NCBI GenBank assembly: GCA_963921425.1
Contig: OY992836.1
Coordinates: 11,315,304 to 11,379,303, forward strand
Direction of reading: 5' to 3'
DNA length: 64,000 bases
Source of the DNA: Dryas octopetala
Taxonomy: Eukaryota > Streptophyta > Magnoliopsida > Rosales > Rosaceae
Below are positions 26,701 through 39,107 of this stretch, piece after piece (position 1 is the stretch's first letter; the number at the start of each line of letters is the position of its first letter). Under the pieces are notes generated by a model. The model was not told the origin of the DNA and searched no databases. It saw nothing but the letters and a program-made list of their open reading frames with translations. The position numbers and the translations under genes are program-made.

Positions 26701-27543
26701 TCAGTAATCAGGCATGATGTGGTTGATCTTGCCCTCTTCAAGAGCCATCTTGCGCTCTGTAATTTTCAACCATATACACACCCCAGTGAAGCTAAGCACC
26801 AAGCTCGCAAACCCACTTCCCAATCCAATCCCAACAATGGCCAGGACCGAAAGCCCTTTGCTCTTGAACGGCGGCAAAGGGTACCCATAGAGCTCCTTGT
26901 TCCCTTCAAACGAGCTGGCGTTGAATCTCGGCAAATTGCCGCTCCGGTTCCCTAAAGAAACCGGAATCGGCCCGGAAAGCCGGTTGTTGGAGACGTCGAA
27001 AGCCGAAAGCCGGACCAAGAGACCCAGCTGCTGAGGAATTGGGCCGGTGAGCAAGTTGTTGTGCAGGTCAATGACGTTGAGGTAGGCGCACAATGTGAGC
27101 TGGGGTGGGATTGGACCCTGTAATCGATTTGATGAGAGGTTGAGGACGGCGAGGTTGACCAAGTACTGAAGGTCAGATGGGATGGGTCCAGAGAGTAAAT
27201 TTGAGGAGAGGTCGAGGGCTTGGAGGTTGGTGCAGTTGGCGAGGAAGGGGGAGATGGAGCCGCGCAAGGAGAGGTTGGTGAGGGAGAGCTTGTAGATTCG
27301 GCCATTGTTGCAGGTGGCTCCTTGAAGGTAGGAGGTGAAGCCGCTACAGGGGTTGGCGAAGTTGGATTTGGTCCAGTTCTGGAGGGACTTGTTGGGGTCT
27401 TGGATGGACTGGCTTAGGTGGGTCAGGCAGGCCTCGTCGCTCGGATCTGAGGAGGTGGGTCGGAGGAGAACGGCGCAGGTTAGCAGGCTCAGCAATAGCA
27501 GATGAGCACCACAACAAGGACAAAGTCTCCAACCACCACCCAT
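26701..27543 (-). CDS. RLP44: Receptor-like protein 44 (LRR receptor-like protein)
   Basis: Intronless 280-residue type I membrane protein, close to the Arabidopsis RLP44 length of about 274. Order: signal peptide ([13 protein letters not shown], residues about 14-28), N-terminal LRR cap with conserved cysteines ([16 protein letters not shown].. [23 protein letters not shown]), four LRRs ([19 protein letters not shown] and following), a juxtamembrane loop, one transmembrane helix ([19 protein letters not shown], about 232-257) and a short cytosolic tail ending [12 protein letters not shown]. There is no kinase domain. In Arabidopsis RLP44 senses altered pectin and activates brassinosteroid signalling through BAK1/BRI1. 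Its position beside At3g49730/40-like PPR genes matches the Arabidopsis neighbourhood (At3g49750). GA/CT microsatellites lie just upstream. Confidence 0.93.
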   Translation of the reverse strand: MGGGWRLCPCCGAHLLLLSLLTCAVLLRPTSSDPSDEACLTHLSQSIQDPNKSLQNWTKSNFANPCSGFTSYLQGATCNNGRIYKLSLTNLSLRGSISPFLANCTNLQALDLSSNLLSGPIPSDLQYLVNLAVLNLSSNRLQGPIPPQLTLCAYLNVIDLHNNLLTGPIPQQLGLLVRLSAFDVSNNRLSGPIPVSLGNRSGNLPRFNASSFEGNKELYGYPLPPFKSKGLSVLAIVGIGLGSGFASLVLSFTGVCIWLKITERKMALEEGKINHIMPDY

Positions 27544-27771
27544 CTAGCAATACCAGATATTTGCTTGTTTGTGACTTTGTGCCTAATCCTATGCCTCTCT
27601 CTCTTTCTCCGGTTACTCTTTGTACCCTTTTGGTTTCTTTATCTTGAGTTTTGGAGAAAATGGACAGTCAAGACTCAAGAGAGAGAGAGAGATTGGTACT
27701 CAATGGTACCCAATGTGTACTAGGCTATTGTATTATTTTGTTTGTTTTTTTTTATTTTCTATGTAATGAGA

Positions 27772-27775
<4 letters not shown>

Positions 27776-27817
<42 letters not shown>

Positions 27818-27948
27818 TTGGTGTTATTGAGTACTGTTATATTCTGTTATGGAGGCGCAGATTGGAATTTAGAAAGAAAAAATATATAAAAAAATAGAGA
27901 GAGAGGGAGCTGAGGGCTGTTTGAGTGTTTTCAATTCTGTTTTGTGAG

Positions 27949-27990
<42 letters not shown>
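27776..27990. repeat. Two (GA)n blocks upstream of RLP44
   Basis: GA runs at 27776-27815 and about 27952-27990, 230-450 bp upstream of the RLP44 start. On the gene strand they are CT runs, as often seen in plant 5' leaders and as binding sites for BPC/GAGA factors. The regulatory role is inferred. Confidence 0.85.
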
Positions 27991-27994
<4 letters not shown>

Positions 27995-28603
27995 AGGCAC
28001 TAAAAGTTGAAGTTGGGGCGTGAATGAGTGATGGCTATTGGTGGTGGAAAATTAAGTGTTTGACACGAGGGAGGGACTGGAGGTGGGGGATTGGAGTGGG
28101 GGAGGTGACCTGCATGTATAAGGGCGCAGGATAGTGACAATACGCCAGGGGCATTTTGGTCATTTGGAGTTTTTTCAATTCTGGGGAACTAGCGGGTATT
28201 GGATTGCTCATCGGTGTCCTTCTCCATCCCCCACATCTTGCAACGCAACAATTGATACGGTCGAGGAAAGAAAACGAGAGATGAATGATGATGAGAGGAG
28301 AAACAAACTCAGAAAAAGGCTTGTTCATGTCAAGGACAATAATGGAATTCCCTGTTTTTTATTGTAGAGGTTGTCATTTGTGAACCATCTGATCTACATA
28401 TTTTGTCATCAATCATTATTCACCCTGCATGTATTCAGCGACGACTGTCCCTCGTCTGCAACACCCATTGCTCTAGTAAAATCAGGTACAAATCCTCCCA
28501 ATTGATTACAAACTGACAAAAAAAATGGCAAGTAGAATTACTGAAATTTGAATAAGAAAAATCCTATCTAAATAAGCAATTCAAAAGCTTAAAATAAAGG
28601 AGT
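27991..28603. other. Intergenic, RLP44 distal upstream region
   Basis: No gene or clear element. The short frames at 28035-28367 are not recognisable proteins. Confidence 0.4.
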
Positions 28604-28857
28604 TGTTGTAAATATTGGTATTTATGTGGCTATCTACAATTATATATTTGAGTGTATTTGTAATATTGTAATTGTCAGAATTCTTACTTTAAAAGAGGAA
28701 ACTTAGGAATGATCTCCAAGTAATTTATGAGTGATCTCCATGTAATCATAGTCATTTTAGAACTTATAAATAGAGGTCTTATACTAATGAAAAAGACACT
28801 ATGAATTCCTTCTCCTCTCCCTCTTGTTCTCCCATCTTTCTCTCTTATTCTATAACA
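28604..28857. mobile_element. Possible solo LTR
   Basis: About 254 bp from TGTTGTAAATATTGG to TTCTATAACA (TG..CA ends), with a TATAAATAG box at about 28767 and a CT-rich stretch before the end, the layout of a short plant LTR. No matching 5-bp target duplication and no internal region were found. Confidence 0.4.
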
Positions 28858-31800
28858 AGATATTAATTATAAGTAACCATTGATTTTATTACCCCAAAGG
28901 ACATGTGCTTTTGTTGTTATGTTTGAGGACATAAAACAAGTATTGATCACTTTGCGGATCATGATATTTCTAATTGCAACTGCAACTGCAGTTACAACAT
29001 TGCAGATATACTATATATTCAAAATAAAAAAATACTAATTCTAAATCTTAAACCAATAAAATTCCTACAAACACACTATTAAAAAACATAATCAACTCCA
29101 CAAATATTAAGATTCAAGTAAAAGGTCACAGCAGTTTAAAATTTGTTGACACAAGTGCCAGATGCAACGCGCACGTAAATAATTATTACTGTTACAAAAT
29201 TTAGTTGTCTCTATACTTAATGGTAACAAGTAATTTTAAGAGCTCTTTAACCAGTGAGGGTAATTTCACTTTAAAAAGGAAGAGATGGCTAACTATATCC
29301 AATTTAATCTTGATTTTTTTTGCTTAAATTTAGGAATATATTGGAATAAAAATTCAAATTTAGAGAATATCACCTCAATGGTAACCTCAAACACCACAAA
29401 TATATGTATACTATATTTATCAAATTAAATTAGCATATAAGGGGGCAAGGCACAACTATGAACCCATGAAGAATTTTGCCATCCCTAATCTCCAATCCTC
29501 AAATTTGAGGAAGATTGTGGATTGGAGCACACTTTTGAATATTTTAAAATCTAAATTTAGGGAAGGATTATTTTTTTATGACTAATTTTAGAAAAATATT
29601 TGAGAGATGATTGAAAATTTAAGATATTCTAATAAGTGATTTTTTTTCATAAATTTAAGAGTCTATTTGACAATGATTTTATAGGAAATGTTTTTTTTTT
29701 ATGTACTTGGAAACACTTCTCAAGAGAAGATCTACTATTTTGGGTAAAAATGCTTTTGGCTATTTAAAAAACGCAAATTCTCTTTGCAGGACGTCTGTCC
29801 TTTAACTAAAGAACGAGCATGAATATTTCTTTGATATTTTGTCCTTTTTTAAGCTATTTTTTATTGGGTTCAACATGTTAAGGTATATGATTCTATATTT
29901 TAGGGTATTGCCCAAAACTCGAGAGTTAAAACTTAAATTCTAACCGAAGAACGAAAACTCAAAATCATAAGAGTTAAAACTAAAAAATAGGTCTCAATTG
30001 ATGATTTATATGATAAATAATAAAATCCTGCCAAATTTAAAATGAAATGGTGAAAAAAAGAGTGACGTCCTGCAGAGAGAATTTTTAATTTAAAAGGGCT
30101 TAAATATTCTAAAAGCACTACTACATAAGCCTTAAATTTATAGAAGAGTTTAGAAAAAGATAAGAGATGAAGCGCAAGCATATGAAGACCTTACTCTTTT
30201 GAACTGCATAGGAAGACCTTTACTTGTACCTGGCAAAGGCGCATTAGGAAATGTCACATGTAAGTTCTGATGTGGTGCGTAGAATTAATTATTTAATTAT
30301 TGTATGTGGGTGTGACTTGTGAGGCACATACACTACTCATGCCCGAAACCTACCATTTTGGGGCGTGTCATCAAAATCACATTTCCTACGCATAATGGAA
30401 AAGTCTAAGACGCCGTCCCCAAAATGAGGATTACTTCTCATTAACTCTCATATGACTGAGATTACTTTACATGTGATGTGGAGTTTTTTTGGCTACCTTT
30501 GCAAATTGGAATGGACGAGAAATTAGCAATTCAAACTAATTTAATTGAAGACTTTGAAGTTGGTGGGGTTTGTCCTAATTAGGAATCATTGCTTCTTATT
30601 GTTTTTTAGCTATAGTCAAATTTATTAGGTAACACATCCTAACAAAACTCGTTTGTGAATTAAAAATTACACTAATTAAAAATTTCAAATTGTCCTTCCT
30701 TCATGTTTGGGCAATGGTTGGACTGCGATGTACATTATTGCTTACGACATGTTTTTTTGTTTTTGGCCACTGAAAATACCATTCTCATTAAAAAGCCACT
30801 TTGGCACTTCTTAATACAATAACTTGTATATATTTCAATGAGTGGAGTTTATGCTTTTATATGGGCTCAAGTCAACATACACAAATGCTTCCAACTCATA
30901 CAATTCTGACATAAATTATAATAGATATTTTAAACGAGTGTGTCAATTCAATTGTAATCTTCTATAGTTCTATGTATGTTTTTTTTTTTTTCTTAAAAAA
31001 AAATAAAGATCATCAATATGTTCCTCTTCCTCAAACATGCATTCCTCCATATCGTTTCTTGTAGTCAGCAATTTTAATAAATCATATATACTATTGAGTA
31101 TAAACTTCCCAATTACCAATAAAATCAATTTTACCAACCAATTACACATAATTTGAATAAAATCCAACCCAACTTTCTTGTTTCATAGCCGTCAATGTTT
31201 ATGTGTGTAGTTTTATTGAGTCAACCTGAAGTTGGGTTTGAGAGAAACCTCAATTTTAGCCTCATTTTTTTTCAACAAAATCTCCATTCGTAACATTGTT
31301 GATAATATTATTATCAATATAGAGTCAAATTTTTCCAACACGATCTATATCTCACCAATAATTATATGTAATTTTAGTTGGCTTACTCTTATCAAACCTT
31401 GTTGAATTGGGATGTTCTTTATCCTTCTTTGCTAAACAGTAAAGATTCAATTTTCATGAAATCCTTAAACCCTAAAATTTTAGTAAAGATTCAATTTTCA
31501 TGTAATCCTTCTTTGCTAAACAGTAAAGATTCAATTCTCTGTCATGATTAAAAAAAAAAAATCAAAGTTGAACCTTGTTGATACAATTTATTTGATATTC
31601 TACAAAGAGTATTTAACTTCACTTTTTTTTTTTGGCCACTGAGTATTTAACTTCACTTAGAGAAAACAAAACTGTATATAAGTAAATTTCCATTCAAGAA
31701 TTAATCCTAGTTCGAATATTGTTTTCATTTGGATATCCCTTTTATCTTTCACATTCTCGAGAATTACACTTCTTCATAACTCTTAGTATCAAATCTTTAT

Positions 31801-32432
31801 GTTGATTGTTAGTATCATTCTCCTTTTATAGTCTCTTCACAATGGCAGTATCTTCATTCATTCAATGTCATAATTAAATTGACATGGGAAATGAATTGGT
31901 CAAGAAATACATGAATAGTCAAAGGAAATTATTTCACATAAGTTGGTAGGTGGGATAATTAAATTTTTTATTATTATTATAAATAATTGGTGTACATGAG
32001 ATTTGAATTTAGGACCTTGATCATTCCTATAAAGGAAAGACAGACTTGGTGCAACTACTAAACTAAATGGTTATTAGCAAAATAGTTAATGTCTTTAGTA
32101 TTACTCAAAGAATTATGAAATGCAAAATGTGCCAGTGTTACCATATATATGTTAGTGACTTAGTGCTAGTAGTTTAAGGAATTGGGCTTCAAATTCACTG
32201 ATGGTCCCATCTCTTGGGTTCTTCACTAGGGTCCTTGGCTGCTTTGGTTGAAGTAACAAGAGCCCCAGAGTACAGACCAACAAACTACTGGGGTTTGATT
32301 GAAACATTAGAGGGGTCAAGACCAACTGAAAGTGACGGATCTTCAATGGAGTTAAGGGGCCCAATGAACTTTGTGTGGCTCAAATAGGGGACTTGGACCA
32401 AAACTCTTAGGCCCTTTTATTCTTAATAGTAC
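28858..32432. other. Intergenic, AT-rich, old repeats
   Basis: No gene recognised over 3.5 kb. Inverted AAATTCTC(T)TTGCAGGACGTC-like sequences at about 29774-29793 and 30063-30084 suggest an old MITE, itself inside A/T-rich repeat sequence. The motif CAGTAAAGATTCAATT occurs near 31437 and 31520, with a shortened copy (AGTAAAGATTCAATT) near 31482. The frame at 32152-32364 has no recognisable domain. Confidence 0.4.
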
Positions 32433-33404
32433 TAGGGGTGGGCATTTTAACCGCACACCGCCAAAACCGGCCAAACTGCACCGCTAAAAAATTGCAAAAA
32501 ACTATGTTGACAAAAAAAAGTCAACACCGCCAAAAAAACCGAACCGCACCGGTTCTTTCCGGTTCCGGTTCTATACCTTATTTAACAGCACCGAACCGCA
32601 CCGCATACTTGCAAAAAATATTTTTTTAAATATTTTTATACATATATACACCATTTTATATATTTTTATATATATTTATACCATTATTATATACTTTTTA
32701 TACACTTTTTTGTACACATTTTTATACACTTTAGACCATAAACCCTAAACCCTAATAAAATATTAGAATTAATATTAACGTAGCTATATTTTAGGGTTTA
32801 GACCCTAAAATATATTTTATATAACCCTATGACTTATTTTCTAGATATATAATATAATAATAAATTAATAATGTTTTAGTATATAATTTTAGTTATACCC
32901 ATTACCCTATATAATAAAATTAGTATATTTTTTATATTCTATATAAAAAAAATTAGTATATTATTTATAGTTTATACTCTATATACTAAAATTTTTAATT
33001 GTTTATAGTTCTAGGGTATAATATATAGTTATATACTATATAAGTGTATAGGGTATATGCCATATAAGGTGTGAGTCTTTTTGGTTAAGTTTATTGAATT
33101 AACTTGTAAATTTGTTTTTTTTTGTTTGCTAAAACTTGTTAATTAGGATGAGTTTGCATTATTAAATAATTGGGCTTAGGCTTAAAAAAAATAAATGTGA
33201 GGCCCAAAAGTGCTAATCTGAATAATAGCCCATTAGGTCCAGAACCGCGGTGGAGAATCGCACCGCACCTTAAATGGTCTGGTTTGGTTTAGTTTTTTTA
33301 TTTCTTTCATGGTTTTAAGCACCGAACCGCACCGTGTATTAATGTCCGGCGAGGCGCACGGTTCCGGGGAAAAAGTGAGTCGAACCGCACCGCGCCCACC
33401 CCTA
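32433..33404. mobile_element. hAT-like TIR element, 972 bp
   Basis: Perfect terminal TAGGGGTGGGC at the left and its inverse at the right, followed on both sides by CCGCACCG-rich subterminal repeats. The interior is AT-rich and non-coding. These termini are typical of plant hAT MITEs. No clean 8-bp duplication is visible. Instead a 20-bp direct repeat TGGCTCAAATAGGGGACTTG lies at 32376-32395 and 33412-33431. Confidence 0.75.
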
Positions 33405-35166
33405 ATTCTTATGGCTCAAATAGGGGACTTGCAAATTTGTGTATTATTTTGTTTGTGTGCCTTGTATATCTTGATTTGGTAGTGGTTGGTTTGCAATACA
33501 ATACCACGGGTCCACGATTGCATTTTTTCTCTAAAAAACAAATCTTTGGTTTTCAATCTCTCTCTAATTATAATATTAAAGAAAAAAATAATAATAAACG
33601 GTTTAAATCATGAAATCACGTTATGAAATACACCTCAACAAAGTTATTTTAAGGGAAAAAAAAAAATACCAACATGACTCTAGAAATGAAGGCGTCGTCC
33701 CTATTTATGAGTTTTCAAACTCTCCTACTTATAGTTAAAGTTGGACTCTCACCCTTTTTAAACGTGTAGCTTAAATTAAATTATTAGTAGACACTTGTAG
33801 GGGGTAATGGCTTAGTTAGCAATAGCACCATCAGATCCTGAATGACAAAAACAGGCCGAGATTTGTCATTTAGCTAAACGGGACGTGTAAGGTTAAATTA
33901 CAACTACCACAAATGAAGGCTTTGGTTGCTAGCCAGCCTCAGCTTGTTGGACATTCATTCTCTCATTCTTTATTCACAAAAGTTGTTGTGTGTGTCTCAG
34001 CTTCATCTGAAAATCAACATCTAAACATACCCCAAGAGAAAGGGCCTGTCGAGCATAATCCCCCCAAAGTCCAATTCAAATAATACACGATCCATTTTCA
34101 ATATAAAGTTTGTCCCACCCATGATGCTATAGAAACAAAAGGTAGATATTTGTTGTCTATACATAGGGCCCATATAATAAAGATTGGCTTTCTAATCGAT
34201 CATATGGTTAGTATGGAAAAGAACAAGCATTTGACATTGGCAGTAATGGAAAAGTGTGAAATTTTTTTATGTTTTTCATTTTAGATTTAAAGAAGCCTTA
34301 AATATGTAAAGAGCAAAGGCCGAGTTTGGAACAGAGTTAAAACCTAACATAAAACCGACAAATTAGGTGCAAACATGGGGCTTGATGAGCACTCGAAAAA
34401 ATAAAATGGTGCAGTTGGTACATTACAAACTACAGGTATTATGTTGCAACAATGTTACATAACCTTATAAAAAAAATATTAAATCTCACAATTAATTTTA
34501 GGATAATATAATATTATAATATTAAGATTTAAATTTCATTAATTTTAGGATAATAATGCTTGAACAATATTTTTGAACCTTAGTCAAATCTTACATAGCA
34601 TTAAGGTTTTTGTCTAAAGATGACCAATAAAATAGACTAAACTGTGAATCTCTCTTTTCTTAATTGTTTGATTAGTGCATTAAGGATCAAATTAAAAGTT
34701 TTAGATTTTTTTGAGCGCTGGGTGTACTAATCAAATGCTTGGGGTGTACTTAGAAACCCTAATACTAGAAAATAAATTCTATTTAGAATGGGCCCAAAAA
34801 TGGAGCCTAAGGAACATAGTATAAGCAGCCCTACTAAAGCCCAAATGAAAAATGTGAAAATTGGATCAAGAACTAAAATAAAAGTTAGCCCATAAACCAC
34901 CAAAGTTTCCTTACCCAGATGATAATCATGATATTAGATTGGAAGATGATAGATTATCACGCTGCCCAGCTTTTTTTAAAAAAAATTTTGTTTTCCAACT
35001 TACTTACGTGGCATTAGTTTATTTAACAGGGTTTACTTTTTTTTTTTTTCTAAGTTTATTATTAATTTTTGTAGAGTCCATTGTATGTATATAATTGCAT
35101 ACCATGTAAATTAATAAAGAATAAGTGGTAAAAAAAGTTGGGGCAAATAACATCTTTCATTTTCTT
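33405..35166. other. Intergenic, no gene recognised
   Basis: AT-rich DNA with no supported gene, RNA or clear element. Confidence 0.4.
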
Positions 35167-35475
35167 TTTGGTATTATGGGGTCGAAACCCAAACAAACAA
35201 ACCTACTCAAAAATAGCTCTCGGTCTAAAGACCCTACTTACATTTTCTAGTAAAAGATGTGTAACTAATATCAAGTTTTGAGACGAGTGGGGTAAAAGGT
35301 AGGATTAGAATAGGTTTAAAGTTTCATGTTTTTTTGGGTACTATGGGATATTAGAAGCCCAAACAAAACAAACCTACTAAAAAATAGTTCTCGTCTTAAG
35401 TAAAAAAATGTGTAATATGATGAGAGTGAGTGAGATGATGAGTTAAAATTAGAATACGTTCAAAGTCTGACTTGA
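35167..35475. repeat. Diverged tandem duplication, about 165-bp unit
   Basis: 35167-35325 and 35330-35475 share an order of phrases: TTTTTGG.TA.TATGGG, CCCAAACAAA.CAAACCTACT, AAAAATAG.TCTCG, GATGTGTAA / AATGTGTAA, and TTAGAATA.GTT.AAAGT. Many substitutions show it is old. Confidence 0.65.
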
Positions 35476-35639
35476 TATATGGAACCACAAAAAGATTTGC
35501 AATAACATATATAACGTACAGTTGGCGGTTGATCTAGCACAATACATTGGAGACCATCCAACCATTGACCTATTCTAGTATTAACTAATTTTATGACCCT
35601 TTTTCACCATTTGAACAGAGTTGCCTTTTGGTTTGGTTT

Positions 35640-37040
35640 TTACTGAATCGATCGAATTTTTTTGGTTTGGTATACCGATTTTCACAATTCAAAAATCAGA
35701 AATTCAAAACCGAAAAAAGTTAGTTTGGTTTTGGTAAAAATTGAAAAAAGTTGGTAAACTGACCGATTACCGAAAATTATTATTAAAAGAAACCGAATCG
35801 ATTATTATCGAAAAAATTGAAATATATATTAAAAAAAACTAAAACAATTACCAAAATTTAGTTATATATGCTTATATTATACTATTATGTTAGTGGTATA
35901 ATAAATATTAAACTACTAATATTTTAAACAACTATAAAAAAATATAATTGTATAATGTTATCATATTAATATTATCAAAAGTGTGAGTTAAGATATAGAG
36001 TCATTTTCTAATAAAATAAATGTTATTATTTAAAAAAAAAATAAGAATTTCATCTTTAGGTAAATAATGCATATATATCTACTTTTATTTATCAGTATGT
36101 ATATATATATACTAAATTAATATGATATGTACTAATACATATTATTAAACTAATTATACTAGTATATATTATTAGGTCCATTGACTTTAGGTGCCAAATT
36201 ATAATATTTTTTTTATTTCAACTACTAAAACATTTATGTCATTTCACTTTAAGTACTAAATTTCAGTTTAGGTACCAACTTTAAAAAACATGGTTATATC
36301 GAACTGTGACTGTCTAACAGTCATAATTTTTTTTATTGATTTCTTGTTTTTTCAATATTTGCAAGACTTAAACTTTAATATTTAGTCTTTAGGTTATAGG
36401 ACTTCATCCCTCAAACCTAAATAAAAAGTATGAAACCCTTAAAAATTTTGATTTTTTATAAATTTTAAATAGTCACAACTGTGACTGTTCGACAATTACA
36501 ACTGTAACTGTTCGACAGTCACAACTGTATAACAAACTGATTTGTGACCTAATCCAAAATGTTTTACTCTAGGTTAGTACCTAAACTAAAAAAAATTAGT
36601 GTCTTGCTGCTTTATTAAAAAACTATTGATATTTGGTATTTAATTCTAATTTTCTATATATTATTACTAATATTAATATTATTACAATTAATACTAGTAC
36701 TATACCAAACTACCAATACTACTCGTGCAAATATATATTCATTAAATATTATATTTTATGTATCATATTTGATTAAATTTTAATTTATATTGGTATATAA
36801 TAATTAATATTATTATAATTAAATTGAAAATGAACTGAATATATAATGAAGTAAACCGAAAATGAACCGAAGATATACTGAAGTAAATCGAAAATAAATC
36901 GAAAGTATCCGATACCAAAATTACCGAAATCAAACCGAAAACTGAAATTTATAAAAAAATTACCAAACTGAAAACTACCGAAATAGAAAAATATCAAATT
37001 TTTTATATTTTGATTTAGTAAGCCCTGTATCAATCCGAAC
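35640..37040. mobile_element. Old composite element with ACCGAA-rich ends
   Basis: The left part is rich in TTTGGTT/CGAATCGA and the right part in AACCGAAAA/GAACCGA, which are inverse to each other. Internally about 36175-36600 holds short direct repeats of the type ACTGTGACTGTTCGACA. No coding capacity. Probably a decayed TIR transposon with another repeat inserted. Ends are approximate. Confidence 0.45.
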
Positions 37041-37200
37041 CGACGATGGTCAAACCCTAATTTGAACTAATATCACGTTATTTACTATAAAAGCAATTTG
37101 ACCTTTAAATGTTCAGTCTCACATCACAATTCACAACCGTCCAAGAAAAAGTTCCACCGACATTTTCATTACCTTAGCTTTTATTATTATTGACAAGCAA

Positions 37201-37618
37201 CAGGGGCGGATGCAGGATGGGGTCAATGGGGTCAATTGACCCCATGAACCCAGAAATGCTGGGTTTAAGGAAATTTTTTGACCCCATGAAGTTTGGGTCT
37301 TGGTGGTAGGCGCAAGGGCAAGAATGCATTCAATGTGTTTGTGTAAATGTCTAAACAAAAAAATAAGAACTAGACTGCAGAGAAAGGGGAAGAAAGGCTG
37401 AAAGGGTGAGTGACAGAGCAGAGCCAGACCAGACCCAAGGGCCAAGGCAGAAACGAAGGGCTGAAATGCTGAAGGCAACTCTCCATGCGCGCCTGCGCTC
37501 GCTCACGACGTCAGACCCAGAAACGTCATCACCCCCTGCGCGACTGCTCCCTCGCAACTGCCTTTGCTCGTTGGGTTAATTTTGCCCCCATAATAGTTGA
37601 TTTCTGGATCCGCCACTG
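37201..37618. mobile_element. hAT-type MITE, 418 bp, perfect 8-bp target duplication
   Basis: Ends CAGGGGCGGATGCAGG (left) and, read inverted, CAGTGGCGGATCCAG (right). Identical ACAAGCAA flanks at 37193-37200 and 37619-37626. The CAGTGGCGGATCCAG terminus and 8-bp duplication are typical of plant hAT elements. The frames inside are not genes. Confidence 0.92.
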
Positions 37619-37626
37619 ACAAGCAA

Positions 37627-39107
37627 TGTGTGTTTTTGTCTTAATGACTTTTTTTTACATGTCGCACAAGAAAATTGCAAGAACCTCCTCTATTGAAACC
37701 GTACACCCTGATGTAAATGAAGGACAATAATATTCTGTCAACTACTTTTGCAATCTTTTCCACGTCCAGTTGTTGATGTTTATCCCTTTTGACCCGATCA
37801 CCATGCATGCTATTCTCTTTATGTTCTTTTCTATTTGCTTTTGTACCCATCTCTTTATTTTCTTCTCATGCATGCCTCCTAGTTGAAATAGCATCTTATG
37901 CTGATATTTGCTTATATTTGAAATGATGCTAATCATACCGTTTTGATGTTATGGAATTGGCCAACAAAGTGCATTAAGTTAACACCCTCTTTCACGTTGT
38001 AGAGTAAACATAAACTAACAGATAGAAATATGAGAATAAAATATTCGAACCCAAAACTTTCTACAATAGTCTGTTATTTATTTACTAAATTTACTTTTCC
38101 GCCTATGAAAATTGATTTGCCGCCCTTTTTCCTTAACATTTAACTTTCTTAATTAATTTTTCCTTTGAATATGCCACCCGCACGAGTTATCCTAGTTTAT
38201 TAATAATGTTTCTGTGCCGTTTCAAAACAGGTTACCTATTCATTTATGAACCTAACCCATTATAAGGAGGGTGTGTTATGGTAATGGTAACTAATTATTC
38301 ATACAAGTGACCATTTCTACCCCCGCACGTGTGAAGACATGGGATTGATTGTAGTAGCCCACAATAGGACATGGTATTGCTTTTATGCCGGCATCATTAG
38401 TTTACACAGCAAGTTAGTGTAAGTGGGCTTAGAAAGAAACAACTTTAAGGTTTAATTTCCAACAGCAAGAGGTACTTTCAATTCAAAACAGCAGACAAAT
38501 TCCCAGTATTAATGGCCCATATTAATCATTAACAAAGCCATAAAGTTTTGATCTGGGAATCCATTTCCACTCCCTTCAACCCTTTTTACTTTGAATTATG
38601 GGGAGGGGAATATCTGCTACCTTTGGAGAAAGCTTAGGTAAAAAAGGAGATCGGTAATGATGTTATTGTAATGCACATACAAAACTAAAAGAAGATATTG
38701 ATGAGCTGAGACAGATCCTGGTGAGTGGTGGTCAAAGCCCTAAAGTAAAAGGGCTGGTATCATGTCTCAGCATCATTGGGACACAAACTGAGCTGGTTCT
38801 GTACCAACACAGGACCAATAAAGCTGAACAAATTATGAACACCATAGCAAATCATTTCACAAATTAACTTCAATCTTTAGCCTCTTTAATGCTTTCCCTC
38901 AATTTCTTTCAAAGATTTTGATATGATAATTGATAAGATAGGCTAAAACATGAGTAGTGAAGGAGTGGAGTTTTCTTTAACATTGTTCAGAGAAGGCCCC
39001 ACCAAGACCATCATTGACTACATGAACTCTCTCTTTCTTTCTTTCTTTCTTTCTGGTTTTGCATGTTGATTCAAAACTTTGCACTGATGAACAAAACAAC
39101 ACAAGCC
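37627..39107. other. Intergenic, 3' side of ANT
   Basis: No gene recognised. The last few hundred bases probably include the ANT 3' untranslated region. A short (CTTT)n run lies at about 39032-39055. Confidence 0.5.

Noticed and set aside
32152..32364. 70-residue frame rich in leucine
   Set aside because: No domain, no splice context, and it lies next to a transposon and a duplicated flank.
38040..38060. ATTCGAACCC as a possible tRNA T-loop
   Set aside because: No A box, anticodon arm or acceptor pairing around it; no tRNA gene was recognised anywhere in the window.
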